Source: Apostichopus japonicus (Eukaryota > Echinodermata > Holothuroidea > Aspidochirotida > Stichopodidae). Taken from it: a stretch of 64,000 nt of DNA. Below are positions 32,362-47,900 of the stretch, piece after piece; positions within the stretch are counted from its first letter, which is position 1; every line of letters starts with the position of its first letter. The notes beneath the pieces were generated by a model. It was given only the letters and a program-made list of their open reading frames with translations, ran no database searches and was not told the DNA's origin. The position numbers and the translations under genes were made by a program. The stretch lies in assembly GCF_037975245.1 (NCBI RefSeq), contig NC_092571.1:8346501-8410500 (forward strand). Reading direction: 5' to 3'.

Positions 32362-34028
32362 ATGTGCGGTACCGATCAATCGAATGTTCGTTACCGATCA
32401 ATCGAATGTGCGGTACCGATCAATCGAATGTTCGTTACCGATCAATCGAATGTGCGGTACCGATCAATCGAATGTTCGGTACCGATCTATCGAATGTTCG
32501 GTACCGATCAATCGATTTTGCGGTACCGATCAATCGAATGTTCGGTACCGATCAATCGAATGTGCGGTACCGATCAATCGAATGTTCGGTACCGATCAAT
32601 CGAATGTGCGGTACCGATCAATCGAATGTGCGTTACCGATCAATCGAATGTGCGGTACCGATCAATCGAATGTGCGGTACCGATCAATCGAATGTGTTGT
32701 ACCGATGAATCGAATGTTCGGTACCGATCAATCGAATGTGCGGTACCGATCAATCGAATGTTCGTTACCGATCAATCGAATGTGCGGTACCGATCAATCG
32801 AATGTTCGTTACCGATCAATCGAATGTGCGGTACCGATCAATCGAATGTTCGGTACCGATCAATCGAATGTGCGGTACCGATCAATCGAATGTGCGGTAT
32901 TGATCAATCGAATGTTCGGTACCGATCAATCGAATGTGCGGTACCGATCAATCGAATGTTCGTTACCGATCAATCGAATGTGCGGTACCGATCAATCGAA
33001 TGTTCGTTACCGATCAATCGAATGTGCGGTACCGATCAATCGAATGTTCGGTACCGATCTATCGAATGTTCGGTACCGATCAATCGATTTTGCGGTACCG
33101 ATCAATCGAATGTTCGGTACCGATCAATCGAATGTGCGGTACCGATCAATCGAATGTGCGTTACCGATCAATCGAATGTGCGGTATTGATCAATCGAATG
33201 TGCGGTACCGATCAATCGAATGTGCGGTACCGATCAATCGAATGTTCGTTACCGATCAATCGAATGTGCGGTACCGATCAATCGATTGTGCGGTACCGAT
33301 CAATCGAATGTTCGGTACCGATCAATCGAATGTGCGGTACCGATCAATCGAATGTGCGGTACCGATCAATCGAATGTTCGATACCGATCAATCGAATGTG
33401 CGGTACCGAACAATCGAATGTGCGGTACCGATCAATCGAATGTGCGGTATTGATCAATCGAATGTTCGGTACCGATCAATCGAATGTGCGGTACCGATCA
33501 ATCGAATGTTCGTTACCGATCAATCGAATGTGCGGTACCGATCAATCGAATGTTCGTTACCGATCAATCGAATGTGCGGTACCGATCAATCGAATGTTCG
33601 GTACCGATCAATCGAATGTGCGGTACCGATCAATCGAATGTGCGGTATTGATCAATCGAATGTTCGGTACCGATCAATCGAATGTGCGGTACCGATCAAT
33701 CGAATGTTCGTTACCGATCAATCGAATGTGCGGTACCGATCAATCGAATGTTCGTTACCGATCAATCGAATGTGCGGTACCGATCAATCGAATGTTCGGT
33801 ACCGATCTATCGAATGTTCGGTACCGATCAATCGATTTTGCGGTACCGATCAATCGAATGTTCGGTACCGATCAATCGAATGTGCGGTACCGATCAATCG
33901 AATGTTCGGTACCGATCAATCGAATGTGCGGTACCGATCAATCGAATGTGCGTTACCGATCAATCGAATGTGCGGTACCGATCAATCGAATGTGCGGTAC
34001 CGATCAATCGAATGTGTTGTACCGATGA
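32362..34028 (+). repeat. Nested duplications of 572 and 748 bp
   Basis: The same variant string (with GATCTATCG and CGATTTTGCGG monomers) follows starts at 32362, 32934 and 33682. The shifts are 572 and 748 bp, exactly 26 and 34 monomers. Confidence 0.85.
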
Positions 34029-37000
34029 ATCGAATGTTCGGTACCGATCAATCGAATGTGCGGTACCGATCAATCGAATGTTCGGTACGGATCAATCGAA
34101 TGTGCGGTACCGATCAATCGAATGTTCGGTACCGATCAATCGAATGTTCGGTACCGATCAATCGAATGTTCGGTACCGATCAATCGAATGTGCGGTACCG
34201 ATCAATCGAATGTGCGGTACCGAACAATCGAATATGCGGTACCGATCAATCGAATGTTCGGTACCGATCAATCGAATGTTCGATACCGATCAATCGAATG
34301 TGCGGTACCGAACAATCGAATATGCGGTACCGATCAATCGAATGTGCGGTATTGATCAATAGAATGTTCGGTACCGATCAATCGAATGTGCGGTACCGAT
34401 CAATCGAATGTTCGTTACCGATCAATCGAATGTTCGGTACCGATCAATCGATTGTGCGGTACCGATCAATCGAATGTTCGGTACCGATCAATCGAATGTG
34501 CGGTACCGATCAATCGAATGTGCGGTACCGATCAATCGAATGTGCGGTATTGATCAATCGAATGTTCGGTACCGATCAATCGAATGTGCGGTACCGATTA
34601 ATCGAATGTGCGGTACCGAACAATCGAATGTGCGGTACCGATCAATCGAATGTTCGATACCGATCAATCGAATGTGCGGTACCGAACAATCGAATGTGCG
34701 GTACCGATCAATCGAATGTGCGGTACCGATCAATCGAATGTGCGGTACCGATCAATCGAATGTGCGGTACCGATCAATCGAATGTGCGGTATTGATCAAT
34801 CGAATGTTCGGTACCGATCAATCGAATTTGCGGTACCGATCAATCGAATGTTCGTTACCGATCAATCGAATGTTCGGTACCGATCAATCGATTGTGCGGT
34901 ACCGATCAATCGAATGTGCGGTACCGATCAATCGAATGTGCGGTACCGATCAATCGAATGTTCGGTACCGATCAATCGAATGTTCGGTACCGATCAATCG
35001 AATGTTCGGTACCGATCAATCGAATGATCGGTACCGATCAATCGAATGTTCGGTACCGATCAATCGAATGTTCGGTACCGATCAATCGAATGTGCGGTAT
35101 TGATCAATCGAATGTTCGGTACCGATCAATCGAATGTGCGGTACCGATCAATCGAATGTGCGGTATTGATCAATCGAATGTTCGGTACCGATCAATCGAA
35201 TGTGCGGTACCGATCAATCGAATGTGCGGTATTGATCAATCGAATGTTCGGTACCGATCCATCGAATGTGCGGTACCGATCAATCGATTGTTCGGTACCG
35301 ATCAATCGAATGTGCGGTACCGATCAATCGAATGTTCGATACCGATCAATCGAATGTGCGGTACCGAACAATCGAATGTGCGGTACCGAACAATCGAATG
35401 TGCGGTACCGATCAATCGAATGTGCGGTATTGATCAATCGAATGTTCGGTACCGATCAATCGAATGTGCGGTACCGATCAATCGAATGTTCGTTACCGAT
35501 CAATCGAATGTTCGGTACCGATCAATCGATTGTGCGGTACCGAACAATCGAATGTGCGGTACCGAACAATCGAATGTGCGGTACCGATCAATCGAATGTG
35601 CGGTACCGATCAATCGAATGTGCGGTACCGATCAATCATATGTGCGGTACCGATGAATCGAATGTGCGGTACCGATCAATCGAATGTTCGGTACCGATCA
35701 ATCGAATGTGCGGTACCGATCAATCGAATGTTCGGTACCGATCAATCGAATGTGCGGTACTGATCAATCGAATGTTCGGTACCGATCAATCGAATGTTCG
35801 GTACCGATCAATCGAATGTTCGGTACCGATCAATCTAATGTTCGATACCGATCAATCGAATGTGCGGTACCGAACAATCGAATGTGCGGTACCGAACAAT
35901 CGAATGTGCGGTACCGATCAATCGAATGTGCGGTACCGATCAATCGAATGTGCGGTACCGATCAATCGAATGTGCGGTACCGATCAATCGAATGTGCGGT
36001 ACCGATAAAGTAATGTGCGATACCGAACAATCGAATGTTCGGTACCGTACCGATGAATCGAATGCTCGGTACCGATCAATTGAATGTGCGGTACCGATCA
36101 ATCGAATGTTCGGTACCGATCAATCGAATGTGCTTTACCGATCAATCGAATGTGCGGTATTGATTAATCGAATGTGCGGTACCGATCAATCGAATGTGCG
36201 GTATTGATCAATCGAATGTTCGGTACCGATCAATCGAATGTGCGGTACCGATCAATCGAATGTTCGTTACCGATCAATCGAATGTTCGGTACCGATCAAT
36301 CGATTGTGCGGTACCGATCAATCGAATGTTCGGTACCGATCAATCGAATGTGCGGTACCGATCAATCGAATGTTCGGTACCGATCAATCGAATGTGCGGT
36401 ACCGATTAATCGAATGTGCGGTACCGAACAATCGAATGTGCGGTACCGATCAATCGAATGTTCGATACCGATCAATCGAATGTGCGGTACCGAACAATCG
36501 AATGTGCGGTACCGAACAATCGAATGTGCGGTTCCGATCAATCGAATGTGCGGTACCGATCAATCGAATGTGCGGTATTGATCAATCGAATGTTCGGTAC
36601 CGATCAATCGAATGTGCGGTACCGATCAATCGAATGTGCGGTATTGATCAATCGAATGTTCGGTACCGATCAATCGAATGTGCGGTACCGATCAATCGAA
36701 TGTTCGTTACCGATCAATCGAATGTTCGGTACCGATCAATCGATTGTGCGGTACCGATCAATCGAATGTTCGGTACCGATCAATCGAATGTGCGGTACCG
36801 ATCAATCGAATGTTCGGTACCGATCAATCGAATGTGCGGTACCGATCAATCGAATGTGCGGTACCGATCAATCGAATGTTCGGTACCGATCAATCGAATG
36901 TTCGATACCGATCAATCGAATGTGCGGTACCGAACAATCGAATGTGCGGTACCGAACAATCGAATGTGCGGTACCGATCAATCGAATGTGCGGTACCGAT

Positions 37001-38082
37001 CAATCGAATGTGCGGTACCGATCAATCGAATGTGCGGTACCGATCAATCGAATGTGCGGTACCGATCAATCGAATGTGCGGTATTGATCAATCGAATGTT
37101 CGGTACCGATCAATCGAATGGGCGGTACCGATTAATCGAATGTGCGGTACCGAACAATCGAATGTGCGGTACCGATCAATCGAATGTTCGATACCGATCA
37201 ATCGAATGTGCGGTACCGAACAATCGAATGTTCGGTACCGAACAATCGAATGTGCGGTACCGATCAATCGAATGTGCGGTACCGATCAATCGAATGTGCG
37301 GTACCGATCAATCGAATGTGCGGTATTGATCAATCGAATGTTCGGTACCGATCAATCGAATGTGCGGTACCGATCAATCGAATGTTCGTTACCGATCAAT
37401 CGAATGTTCGGTACCGATCAATCGATTGTGCGGTACCGATCAATCGAATGTGCGGTACCGATCAATCGAATGTGCGGTACCGATCAATCGAATGTTCGGT
37501 ACCGATCAATCGAATGTTCGGTACCGATCAATCGAATGTTCGGTACCGATCAATCGAATGATCGGTACCGATCAATCGAATGTTCGGTACCGATCAATCG
37601 AATGTTCGGTACCGATCAATCGAATGTGCGGTATTGATCAATCGAATGTTCGGTACCGATCAATCGAATGTGCGGTACCGATCAATCGAATGTGCGGTAT
37701 TGATCAATCGAATGTTCGGTACCGATCAATCGAATGTGCGGTACCGATCAATCGAATGTGCGGTATTGATCAATCGAATGTTCAGTACCGATCCATCGAA
37801 TGTGCGGTACCGATCAATCGATTGTTCGGTACCGATCAATCGAATGTGCGGTACCGATCAATCGAATGTTCGATACCGATCAATCGAATGTGCGGTACCG
37901 AACAATCGAATGTGCGGTACCGAACAATCGAATGTGCGGTACCGATCAATCGAATGTGCGGTATTGATCAATCGAATGTTCGGTACCGATCAATCGAATG
38001 TGCGGTACCGATCAATCGAATGTTCGTTACCGATCAATCGAATGTTCGGTACCGATCAATCGATTGTGCGGTACCGAACAAT

Positions 38083-39278
38083 CATATGTGCGGTACCGAT
38101 TAATCGAATGTGCGGTACCGATCAATCGAATGTTCGGTACCGATCAATCGAATGTGCTATACCGATCAATCGAATGTTCGGTACCGATCAATCGAATGTG
38201 CGGTACTGATCAATCGAATGTTCGGTACCGATCAATCGAATGTTCGGTACCGATCAATCGAATGTTCGGTACCGATCAATCTAATGTTCGATACCGATCA
38301 ATCGAATGTGCGGTACCGAACAATCGAATGTGCGGTACCGAACAATCGAATGTGCGGTACCGATCAATCGAATGTGCGGTACCGATCAATCGAATGTGCG
38401 GTACCGATCAATCGAATGTGCGGTACCGATCAATCGAATGTGCGGTACCGATAAAGTAATGTGCGATACCGAACAATCGAATGTTCGGTACCGTACCGAT
38501 GAATCGAATGCTCGGTACCGATCAATCGAATGTGCGGTACCGATCAATCGAATGTTCGGTACCGATCAATCGAATGTGCGGTACCGATCAATCGAATGTG
38601 CGGTATTGATTAATCGAATGTGCGGTACCGATCAATCGAATGTGCGGTATTGATCAATCGAATGTTCGGTACCGATCAATCATATGTGCGGTACCGATTA
38701 ATCGAATGTGCGGTACCGATCAATCGAATGTTCGGTACCGATCAATCGAATGTGCTATACCGATCAATCGAATGTTCGGTACCGATCAATCGAATGTGCG
38801 GTACTGATCAATCGAATGTTCGGTACCGATCAATCGAATGTTCGGTACCGATCAATCGAATGTTCGGTACCGATCAATCTAATGTTCGATACCGATCAAT
38901 CGAATGTGCGGTACCGAACAATCGAATGTGCGGTACCGAACAATCGAATGTGCGGTACCGATCAATCGAATGTGCGGTACCGATCAATCGAATGTGCGGT
39001 ACCGATCAATCGAATGTGCGGTACCGATCAATCGAATGTGCGGTACCGATAAAGTAATGTGCGATACCGAACAATCGAATGTTCGGTACCGTACCGATGA
39101 ATCGAATGCTCGGTACCGATCAATCGAATGTGCGGTACCGATCAATCGAATGTTCGGTACCGATCAATCGAATGTGCGGTACCGATCAATCGAATGTGCG
39201 GTATTGATTAATCGAATGTGCGGTACCGATCAATCGAATGTGCGGTATTGATCAATCGAATGTTCGGTACCGATCAAT
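38083..39278 (+). repeat. Tandem 598-bp near-identical duplication
   Basis: CATATGTGCGGTACCGATTA at 38083 recurs at 38681. The following ~598 bp, including the marker module, repeat in the same order. The length is 27 monomers plus 4 bases because the marker module is off-length. Confidence 0.88.
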
Positions 39279-41994
39279 CGAATGTGCGGTACCGATCAAT
39301 CGAATGTTCGTTACCGATCAATCGAATGTTCGGTACCGATCAATCGATTGTGCGGTACCGATCAATCGAATGTTCGGTACCGATCAATCGAATGTGCGGT
39401 ACCGATCAATCGAATGTTCGGTACCGATCAATCGAATGTGCGGTACCGATCAATCGAATGTGCGGTACCGAACAATCGAATGTGCGGTACCGATCAATCG
39501 AATGTTCGATACCGATCAATCGAATGTGCGGTACCGAACAATCGAATGTGCGGTACCGAACAATCGAATGTGCGGTTCCGATCAATCGAATGTGCGGTAC
39601 CGATCAATCGAATGTGCGGTACCGATGAATCGAATGTGCGGTACCGATCAATCGAATGTGCGGTACCGATCAATCGAATGTGCGGTATTGATCAATCGAA
39701 TGTTCGGTACCGATCAATCGAATGTGCGGTACCGATCAATCGAATGTTCGTTACCGATCAATCGAATGTTCGGTACCGATCAATCGATTGTGCTGTACCG
39801 ATCAATCGAATGTTCGGTACCGATCAATCGAATGTGCGGTACCGATCAATCGAATGTTCGGTACCGATCAATCGAATGTGCGGTACCGATCAATCGAATG
39901 TGCGGTACCGAACAATCGAATGTGCGGTACCGATCAATCGAATGTTCGATACCGATCAATCGAATGTGCGGTACCGAACAATCGAATGTGCGGTACCGAA
40001 CAATCGAATGTGCGGTACCGATCAATCGAATGTGCGGTACCGATAAATCGAATGTGCGGTACCGATGAATCGAATGTGCGGTACCGATCAATCGAATGTG
40101 CGGTACCGATCAATCGAATGTTCGGTACCGATCAATCGAATGTGCGGTACCGATCAATCGAATGTGCGGTATTGATCAATCGAATGTTTGGTACCGATCA
40201 ATGGAATGTGCGGTATTGATCAATCGAATGTTCGGTACCGATCAATCGAATGTGCGGTACCGATTAATCGAATGTGCGGTACCGAACAATCGAATGTGCG
40301 GTACCGATCAATCGAATGTTCGATACCGATCAATCGAATGTGCGGTACCGAACAATCGAATGTGCGGTACCGAACAATCGAATGTGCGGTACCGATCAAT
40401 CGAATGTACGGTACCGATCAATCGAATGTGCGGTACCGATCAATCGAATGTGCGGTACCGATCAATCGAATGTGCGGTACCGATCAATCGAATGTTCGGT
40501 ACCGATCAATCGAATGTGCGGTACCGATCAATCGAATGTGCGGTATTGATCAATCGAATGTTCGGTACCGATCAATCGAATGTGCGGTACCGATTAATCG
40601 AATGTGCGGTACCGAACAATCGAATGTGCGGTACCGATCAATCGAATGTTCGATACCGATCAATCGAATGTGCGGTACCGAACAATCGAATGTGCGGTAC
40701 CGAACAATCGAATGTGCGGTACCGATCAATCGAATGTGCGGTACCGATCAATCGAATGTGCGGTACCGATCAATCGAATGTGCGGTACCGATCAATCGAA
40801 TGTGCGGTACCGATCAATCGAATGTTCGGTACCGATCAATCGAATGTGCGGTACCGATCAATCGAATGTGCGGTATTGATCAATCGAATGTTCGGTACCG
40901 ATCAATCGAATGTGCGGTACCGATCAATCGAATGTTCGTTACCGATCAATCGAATGTGCGGTACCGATCAATCGAATGTGCGGTACCGATCAATCGAATG
41001 TGCGGTATTGATCAATCGAATGTTCGGTACCGATCAATCATATGTGCGGTACCGATTAATCGAATGTGCGGTACCGATCAATCGAATGTTCGGTACCGAT
41101 CAATCGAATGTGCGGTACCGATCAATCGAATGTTCGGTACGGATCAATCGAATGTGCGGTACCGATCAATCGAATGTTCGGTACCGATCAATCGAATGTT
41201 CGGTACCGATCAATCGAATGTTCGGTACCGATCAATCGATTGTTCGATACCGATCAATCGAATGTGCGGTCCCGAACAATCGAATGTGCGGTACCGAACA
41301 ATCGAATGTGCGGTACCGATCAATCGAATGTGCGGTACCGATCAATCGAATGTGCGGTACCGATCAATCGAATGTGCGGTACCGATAAAGTAATGTGCGG
41401 TACCGAACAATCGAATGTTCGGTACCGTACCGATGAATCGAATGCTCGGTACCGATCAATCGAATGTGCGGTACCGATCAATCGAATGTTCGGTACCGAT
41501 CAATCGAATGTTCGGTACCGATCAATCGAATGTTCGGTACCGATCAATCGATTGTTCGATACCGATCAATCGAATGTGCGGTACCGAACAATCGAATGTG
41601 CGGTACCGAACAATCGAATGTGCGGTACCGATCAATCGAATGTGCGGTACCGATCAATCGAATGTGCGGTACCGATCAATCGAATGTGCGGTACCGATCA
41701 ATCGAATGTGCGGTACCGATAAAGTAATGTTCGGTACCGATCAATCGAATGTGCGGTACCGAACAATCGAATGTGCGGTAACGAACAATCGAATGTGCGG
41801 TACCGATCAATCGAATGTGCGGTACCGATCAATCGAATGTGCGGTACCGATCAATCGAATGTGCGGTACCGATGAATCGAATGTGCGGTACCGATAAAGT
41901 AATGTGCGATACCGAACAATCGAATGTTCGGTACCGTACCGATGAATCGAATGCTCGGTACCGATGAATCGAATGTGCGGTACCGATCAATCGA

Positions 41995-44900
41995 ATGTTC
42001 GGTACCGATCAATCGAATGTGCGGTACCGATCAATCGAATGTGCGGTATTGATTAATCGAATGTGCGGTATTGATCAATCGAATGTTCGGTACCGATCAA
42101 TCGAATGTGCGGTACCGATCAATCGAATGTTCGTTACCGATCAATCGAATGTTCGGTACCGATCAATCGATTGTGCGGTACCGATCAATCGAATGTTCGG
42201 TACCGATCAATCGAATGTGCGGTACCGATCAATCGAATGTTCGGTACCGATCAATCGAATGTGCGGTATTGATCAATCGAATGTTCGGTACCGATCAATC
42301 GAATGTGCGGTACCGATTAATCGAATGTGCGGTACCGAACAATCGAATGTGCGGTACCGATCAATCGAATGTTCGGTACCGATCAATCGAATGTGCGGTA
42401 CCGAACAATCGAATGTGCGGTACCGATCAATCGAATGTGCGGTACCGATCAATCGAATGTGCGGTACCGATCAATCGAATGTGCGGTACCGAACAATCGA
42501 ATGTGCGGTACCGATCAATCGAATGTGCGGTACCGATCAATCGAATGTTCGGTACCGATCAATCGAATGTGCGGTACCGATCAATCGAATGTGCGGTATT
42601 GATCAATCGAATGTTCGGTACCGATCAATCGAATGTGCGGTACCGATCAATCGAATGTTCGGTACCGATCAATCGAATGTGCGGTACCGATCAATCGAAT
42701 GTTCGTTACCGATCAATCGAATGTGCGGTACCGATCAATCGAATGTGCGGTACCGATCAATCGAATGTGCGGTACCGATCAATCGAATGTTCGATACCGA
42801 TCAATCGAATGTGCGGTACCGATCAATCGAATGTTCGATACCGATCAATCGAATGTGCGGTACCGAACAATCGAATGTGCGGTACCGATCAATCGAATGT
42901 TCGTTACCGATCAATCGAATGTGCGGTATTGATCAATCGAATGTGCGGTACCGATCAATCGAATGTTCGGTACCGATCAATCGATTGTGCGGTACCGATC
43001 AATCGAATGTTCGGTACCGATCAATCGAATGTTCGGTACCGATCAATCGAATATGCGGTACCGATCAATCGAATGTGCGGTACCGATCAATCGAATGTTC
43101 GATACCGATCAATCGAATGTTCGGTACCGATCAATCGAATGTGCGGTACCGAACAATCGAATGTGCGGTACCGATCAATCGAATGTGCGGTATTGATCAA
43201 TCGAATGTTCGGTACCGATCAATCGAATGTGCGGTACCGATCAATCGAATGTTCGTTACCGATCAATCGAATGTGCGGTACCGATCAATCGAATGTTCGT
43301 TTCCGATCAATCGAATGTGCGGTATTGATCAATCGAATGTTCGGTACCGATCAATCGAATGTTCGGTACCGATCAATCGAATGTGCGTTACCGATCAATC
43401 GAATGTTCGGTACCGATCAATCGAATATGCGGTACCGATCAATCGAATGTGTTGTACCGATCAATCGAATGTGCGGTACCGATCAATCATATGTGCGATA
43501 CCGATTAATCGAATGTGCGATACCGATCAATCAAATGTGCGGTACCGATCAATCGAATGTTCGGTACCGATCAATCGAATGTGCGGTACCGAACAATCGA
43601 ATGTGCGGTACCGAACAATCGAATGTGCGGTACCGATCAATCGAATGTGCGGTACCGAACAATCGAATGTGCGGTACCGAACAATCGAATGTGCGGTACC
43701 GATCAATCGAATGTGCGGTACCGATAAAGTAATGTTCGGTACCGATCAATCGAATGTGCGGTACCGAACAATCGAATGTGCGGTACCGAACAATCGAATG
43801 TGCGGTACCGATCAATCGAATGTGCGGTACCGATCAATCGAATGTGCGGTACCGATCAATCGAATGTGCGGTACCGATCAATCGAATGTGCGGTACCGAT
43901 AAAGTAATGTGCGATACCGAACAATCGAATGTTCGGTACCGTACCGATGAATCGAATGCTCGGTACCGATGAATCGAATGTGCGGTACCGATCAATCGAA
44001 TGTTCGGTACCGATCAATCGAATGTGCGGTACCGATCAATCGAATGTGCGGTATTGATTAATCGAATGTGCGGTATTGATCAATCGAATGTTCGGTACCG
44101 ATCAATCGAATGTGCGGTACCAATCAATCGAATGTTCGTTACCGATCAATCGAATGTTCGGTACCGATCAATCGATTGTGCGGTACCGATCAATCGAATG
44201 TTCGGTACCGATCAATCGAATGTGCGAAACCGATCAATCGAATGTTCGGTACCGATCAATCGAATGTGCGGTATTGATCAATCGAATGTTCGGTACCGAT
44301 CAATCGAATGTGCGGTACCGATTAATCGAATGTGCGGTACCGAACAATCGAATGTGCGGTACCGATCAATCGAATGTTCGGTACCGATCAATCGAATGTG
44401 CGGTACCGAACAATCGAATGTGCGGTACCGATCAATCGAATGTGCGGTACCGATCAATCGAATGTGCGGTACCGATCAATCGAATGTGCGGTACCGAACA
44501 ATCGAATGTGCGGTACCGATCAATCGAATGTGCGGTACCGATCAATCGAATGTTCGGTACCGATCAATCGAATGTGCGGTACCGATCAATCGAATGTGCG
44601 GTATTGATCAATCGAATGTTCGGTACCGATCAATCGAATGTGCGGTACCGATCAATCGAATGTTCGGTACCGATCAATCGAATGTGCGGTACCGATCAAT
44701 CGAATGTTCGTTACCGATCAATCGAATGTGCGGTACCGATCAATCGAATGTTCGGTACCGATCAATCGAATGTGCGGTACCGATCAATCGAATGTGCGGT
44801 ACCGATCAATCGAATGTGCGGTACCGATCAATCGAATGTTCGATACCGATCAATCGAATGTGCGGTACCGATCAATCGAATGTTCGATACCGATCAATCG

Positions 44901-47900
44901 AATGTGCGGTACCGAACAATCGAATGTGCGGTACCGATCAATCGAATGTTCGTTACCGATCAATCGAATGTGCGGTATTGATCAATCGAATGTGCGGTAC
45001 CGATCAATCGAATGTTCGGTACCGATCAATCGATTGTGCGGTACCGATCAATCGAATGTTCGGTACCGATCAATCGAATGTTCGGTACCGATCAATCGAA
45101 TGTGCGGTACCGATCAATCGAATGTGCGGTACCGATCAATCGAATGTTCGATACCGATCAATCGAATGTTCGGTACCGATCAATCGAATGTGCGGTACCG
45201 AACAATCGAATGTGCGGTACCGATCAATCGAATGTGCGGTATTGATCAATCGAATGTTCGGTACCGATCAATCGAATGTGCGGTACCGATCAATCGAATG
45301 TTCGTTACCGATCAATCGAATGTGCGGTACCGATCAATCGAATGTTCGTTTCCGATCAATCGAATGTGCGGTATTGATCAATCGAATGTTCGGTACCGAT
45401 CAATCGAATGTTCGGTACCGATCAATCGAATGTGCGTTACCGATCAATCGAATGTTCGGTACCGATCAATCGAATATGCGGTACCGATCAATCGAATGTG
45501 TTGTACCGATCAATCGAATGTGCGGTACCGATCAATCATATGTGCGATACCGATTAATCGAATGTGCGATACCGATCAATCAAATGTGCGGTACCGATCA
45601 ATCGAATGTTCGGTACCGATCAATCGAATGTGCGGTACCGATCAATCAAATGTGCGGTACCGATCAATCGAATGTTCGATACCGATCAATCGAATGTGCG
45701 GTACCGATCAATCGAATGTGCGGTACCGATCAATCGAATGTTCGATACCGATCAATCGAATGTGCGGTACCGAACAATCGATTGTGCGGTACCGAACAAT
45801 CGAATGTGCGGTACCGATCAATCGAATGTGCGGTACCGATCAATCGAATGTGCGGTACCGATCAATCGAATGTGCGGTACCGATCAATCGAATGTGCGGT
45901 ACCGATCAACTAATGTGCGATACCGAACAATCGAATGTTCGGTACCGTACCGATGAATCGAATGTTCGGTACCGATCAATCGAATGTGCGGTACCGATCA
46001 ATCGAATGTTCGGTACCGATCAATCGAATGTGCGATACCGATCAATCGAATGTGCGGTACCGATCAATCGAATGTGCGGTACCGATCAATCGAATGTGCG
46101 GTACCGAACAATCGAATGTGCGGTACCGATCAATCGAATGTGCGGTACCGATCAATCGAATGTGCGGTACCGATCAATCGAATGTGTTGTACCGATCAAT
46201 CGAATGTGCGGTACCGATCAATCATATGTGCGATACCGATTAATCGAATGTGCGATACCGATCAATCAAATGTGCGGTACCGATCAATCGAATGTTCGGT
46301 ACCGATCAATCGAATGTGCGGTACCGAACAATCGAATGTGCGGTACCGAACAATCGAATGTGCGGTACCGATCAATCGAATGTGCGGTACCGAACAATCG
46401 AATGTGCGGTACCGAACAATCGAATGTGCGGTACCGATCAATCGAATGTGCGGTACCGATAAAGTAATGTTCGGTACCGATCAATCGAATGTGCGGTACC
46501 GAACAATCGAATGTGCGGTACCGAACAATCGAATGTGCGGTACCGATCAATCGAATGTGCGGTACCGATCAATCGAATGTGCGGTACCGATCAATCGAAT
46601 GTGCGGTACCGATCAATCGAATGTGCGGTACCGATAAAGTAATGTGCGATACCGAACAATCGAATGTTCGGTACCGTACCGATGAATCGAATGCTCGGTA
46701 CCGATGAATCGAATGTGCGGTACCGATCAATCGAATGTTCGGTACCGATCAATCGAATGTGCGGTACCGATCAATCGAATGTGCGGTATTGATTAATCGA
46801 ATGTGCGGTATTGATCAATCGAATGTTCGGTACCGATCAATCGAATGTGCGGTACCAATCAATCGAATGTTCGTTACCGATCAATCGAATGTTCGGTACC
46901 GATCAATCGATTGTGCGGTACCGATCAATCGAATGTTCGGTACCGATCAATCGAATGTGCGAAACCGATCAATCGAATGTTCGGTACCGATCAATCGAAT
47001 GTGCGGTATTGATCAATCGAATGTTCGGTACCGATCAATCGAATGTGCGGTACCGATTAATCGAATGTGCGGTACCGAACAATCGAATGTGCGGTACCGA
47101 TCAATCGAATGTTCGGTACCGATCAATCGAATGTGCGGTACCGAACAATCGAATGTGCGGTACCGATCAATCGAATGTGCGGTACCGATCAATCGAATGT
47201 GCGGTACCGATCAATCGAATGTGCGGTACCGAACAATCGAATGTGCGGTACCGATCAATCGAATGTGCGGTACCGATCAATCGAATGTTCGGTACCGATC
47301 AATCGAATGTGCGGTACCGATCAATCGAATGTGCGGTATTGATCAATCGAATGTTCGGTACCGATCAATCGAATGTGCGGTACCGATCAATCGAATGTTC
47401 GGTACCGATCAATCGAATGTGCGGTACCGATCAATCGAATGTTCGTTACCGATCAATCGAATGTGCGGTACCGATCAATCGAATGTTCGGTACCGATCAA
47501 TCGAATGTGCGGTACCGATCAATCGAATGTGCGGTACCGATCAATCGAATGTGCGGTACCGATCAATCGAATGTTCGATACCGATCAATCGAATGTGCGG
47601 TACCGATCAATCGAATGTTCGATACCGATCAATCGAATGTGCGGTACCGAACAATCGAATGTGCGGTACCGATCAATCGAATGTTCGTTACCGATCAATC
47701 GAATGTGCGGTATTGATCAATCGAATGTGCGGTACCGATCAATCGAATGTTCGGTACCGATCAATCGATTGTGCGGTACCGATCAATCGAATGTTCGGTA
47801 CCGATCAATCGAATGTTCGGTACCGATCAATCGAATGTGCGGTACCGATCAATCGAATGTGCGGTACCGATCAATCGAATGTTCGATACCGATCAATCGA

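Noticed and set aside
27646-34795. Very long forward open frames (847 and 979 codons) as repeat-protein genes
   Set aside because: They consist only of the 22-bp satellite, all three forward frames are open equally, and ends coincide with variant monomers that create TAA, TAG or TGA. No promoter, splice or codon-bias evidence supports a gene.
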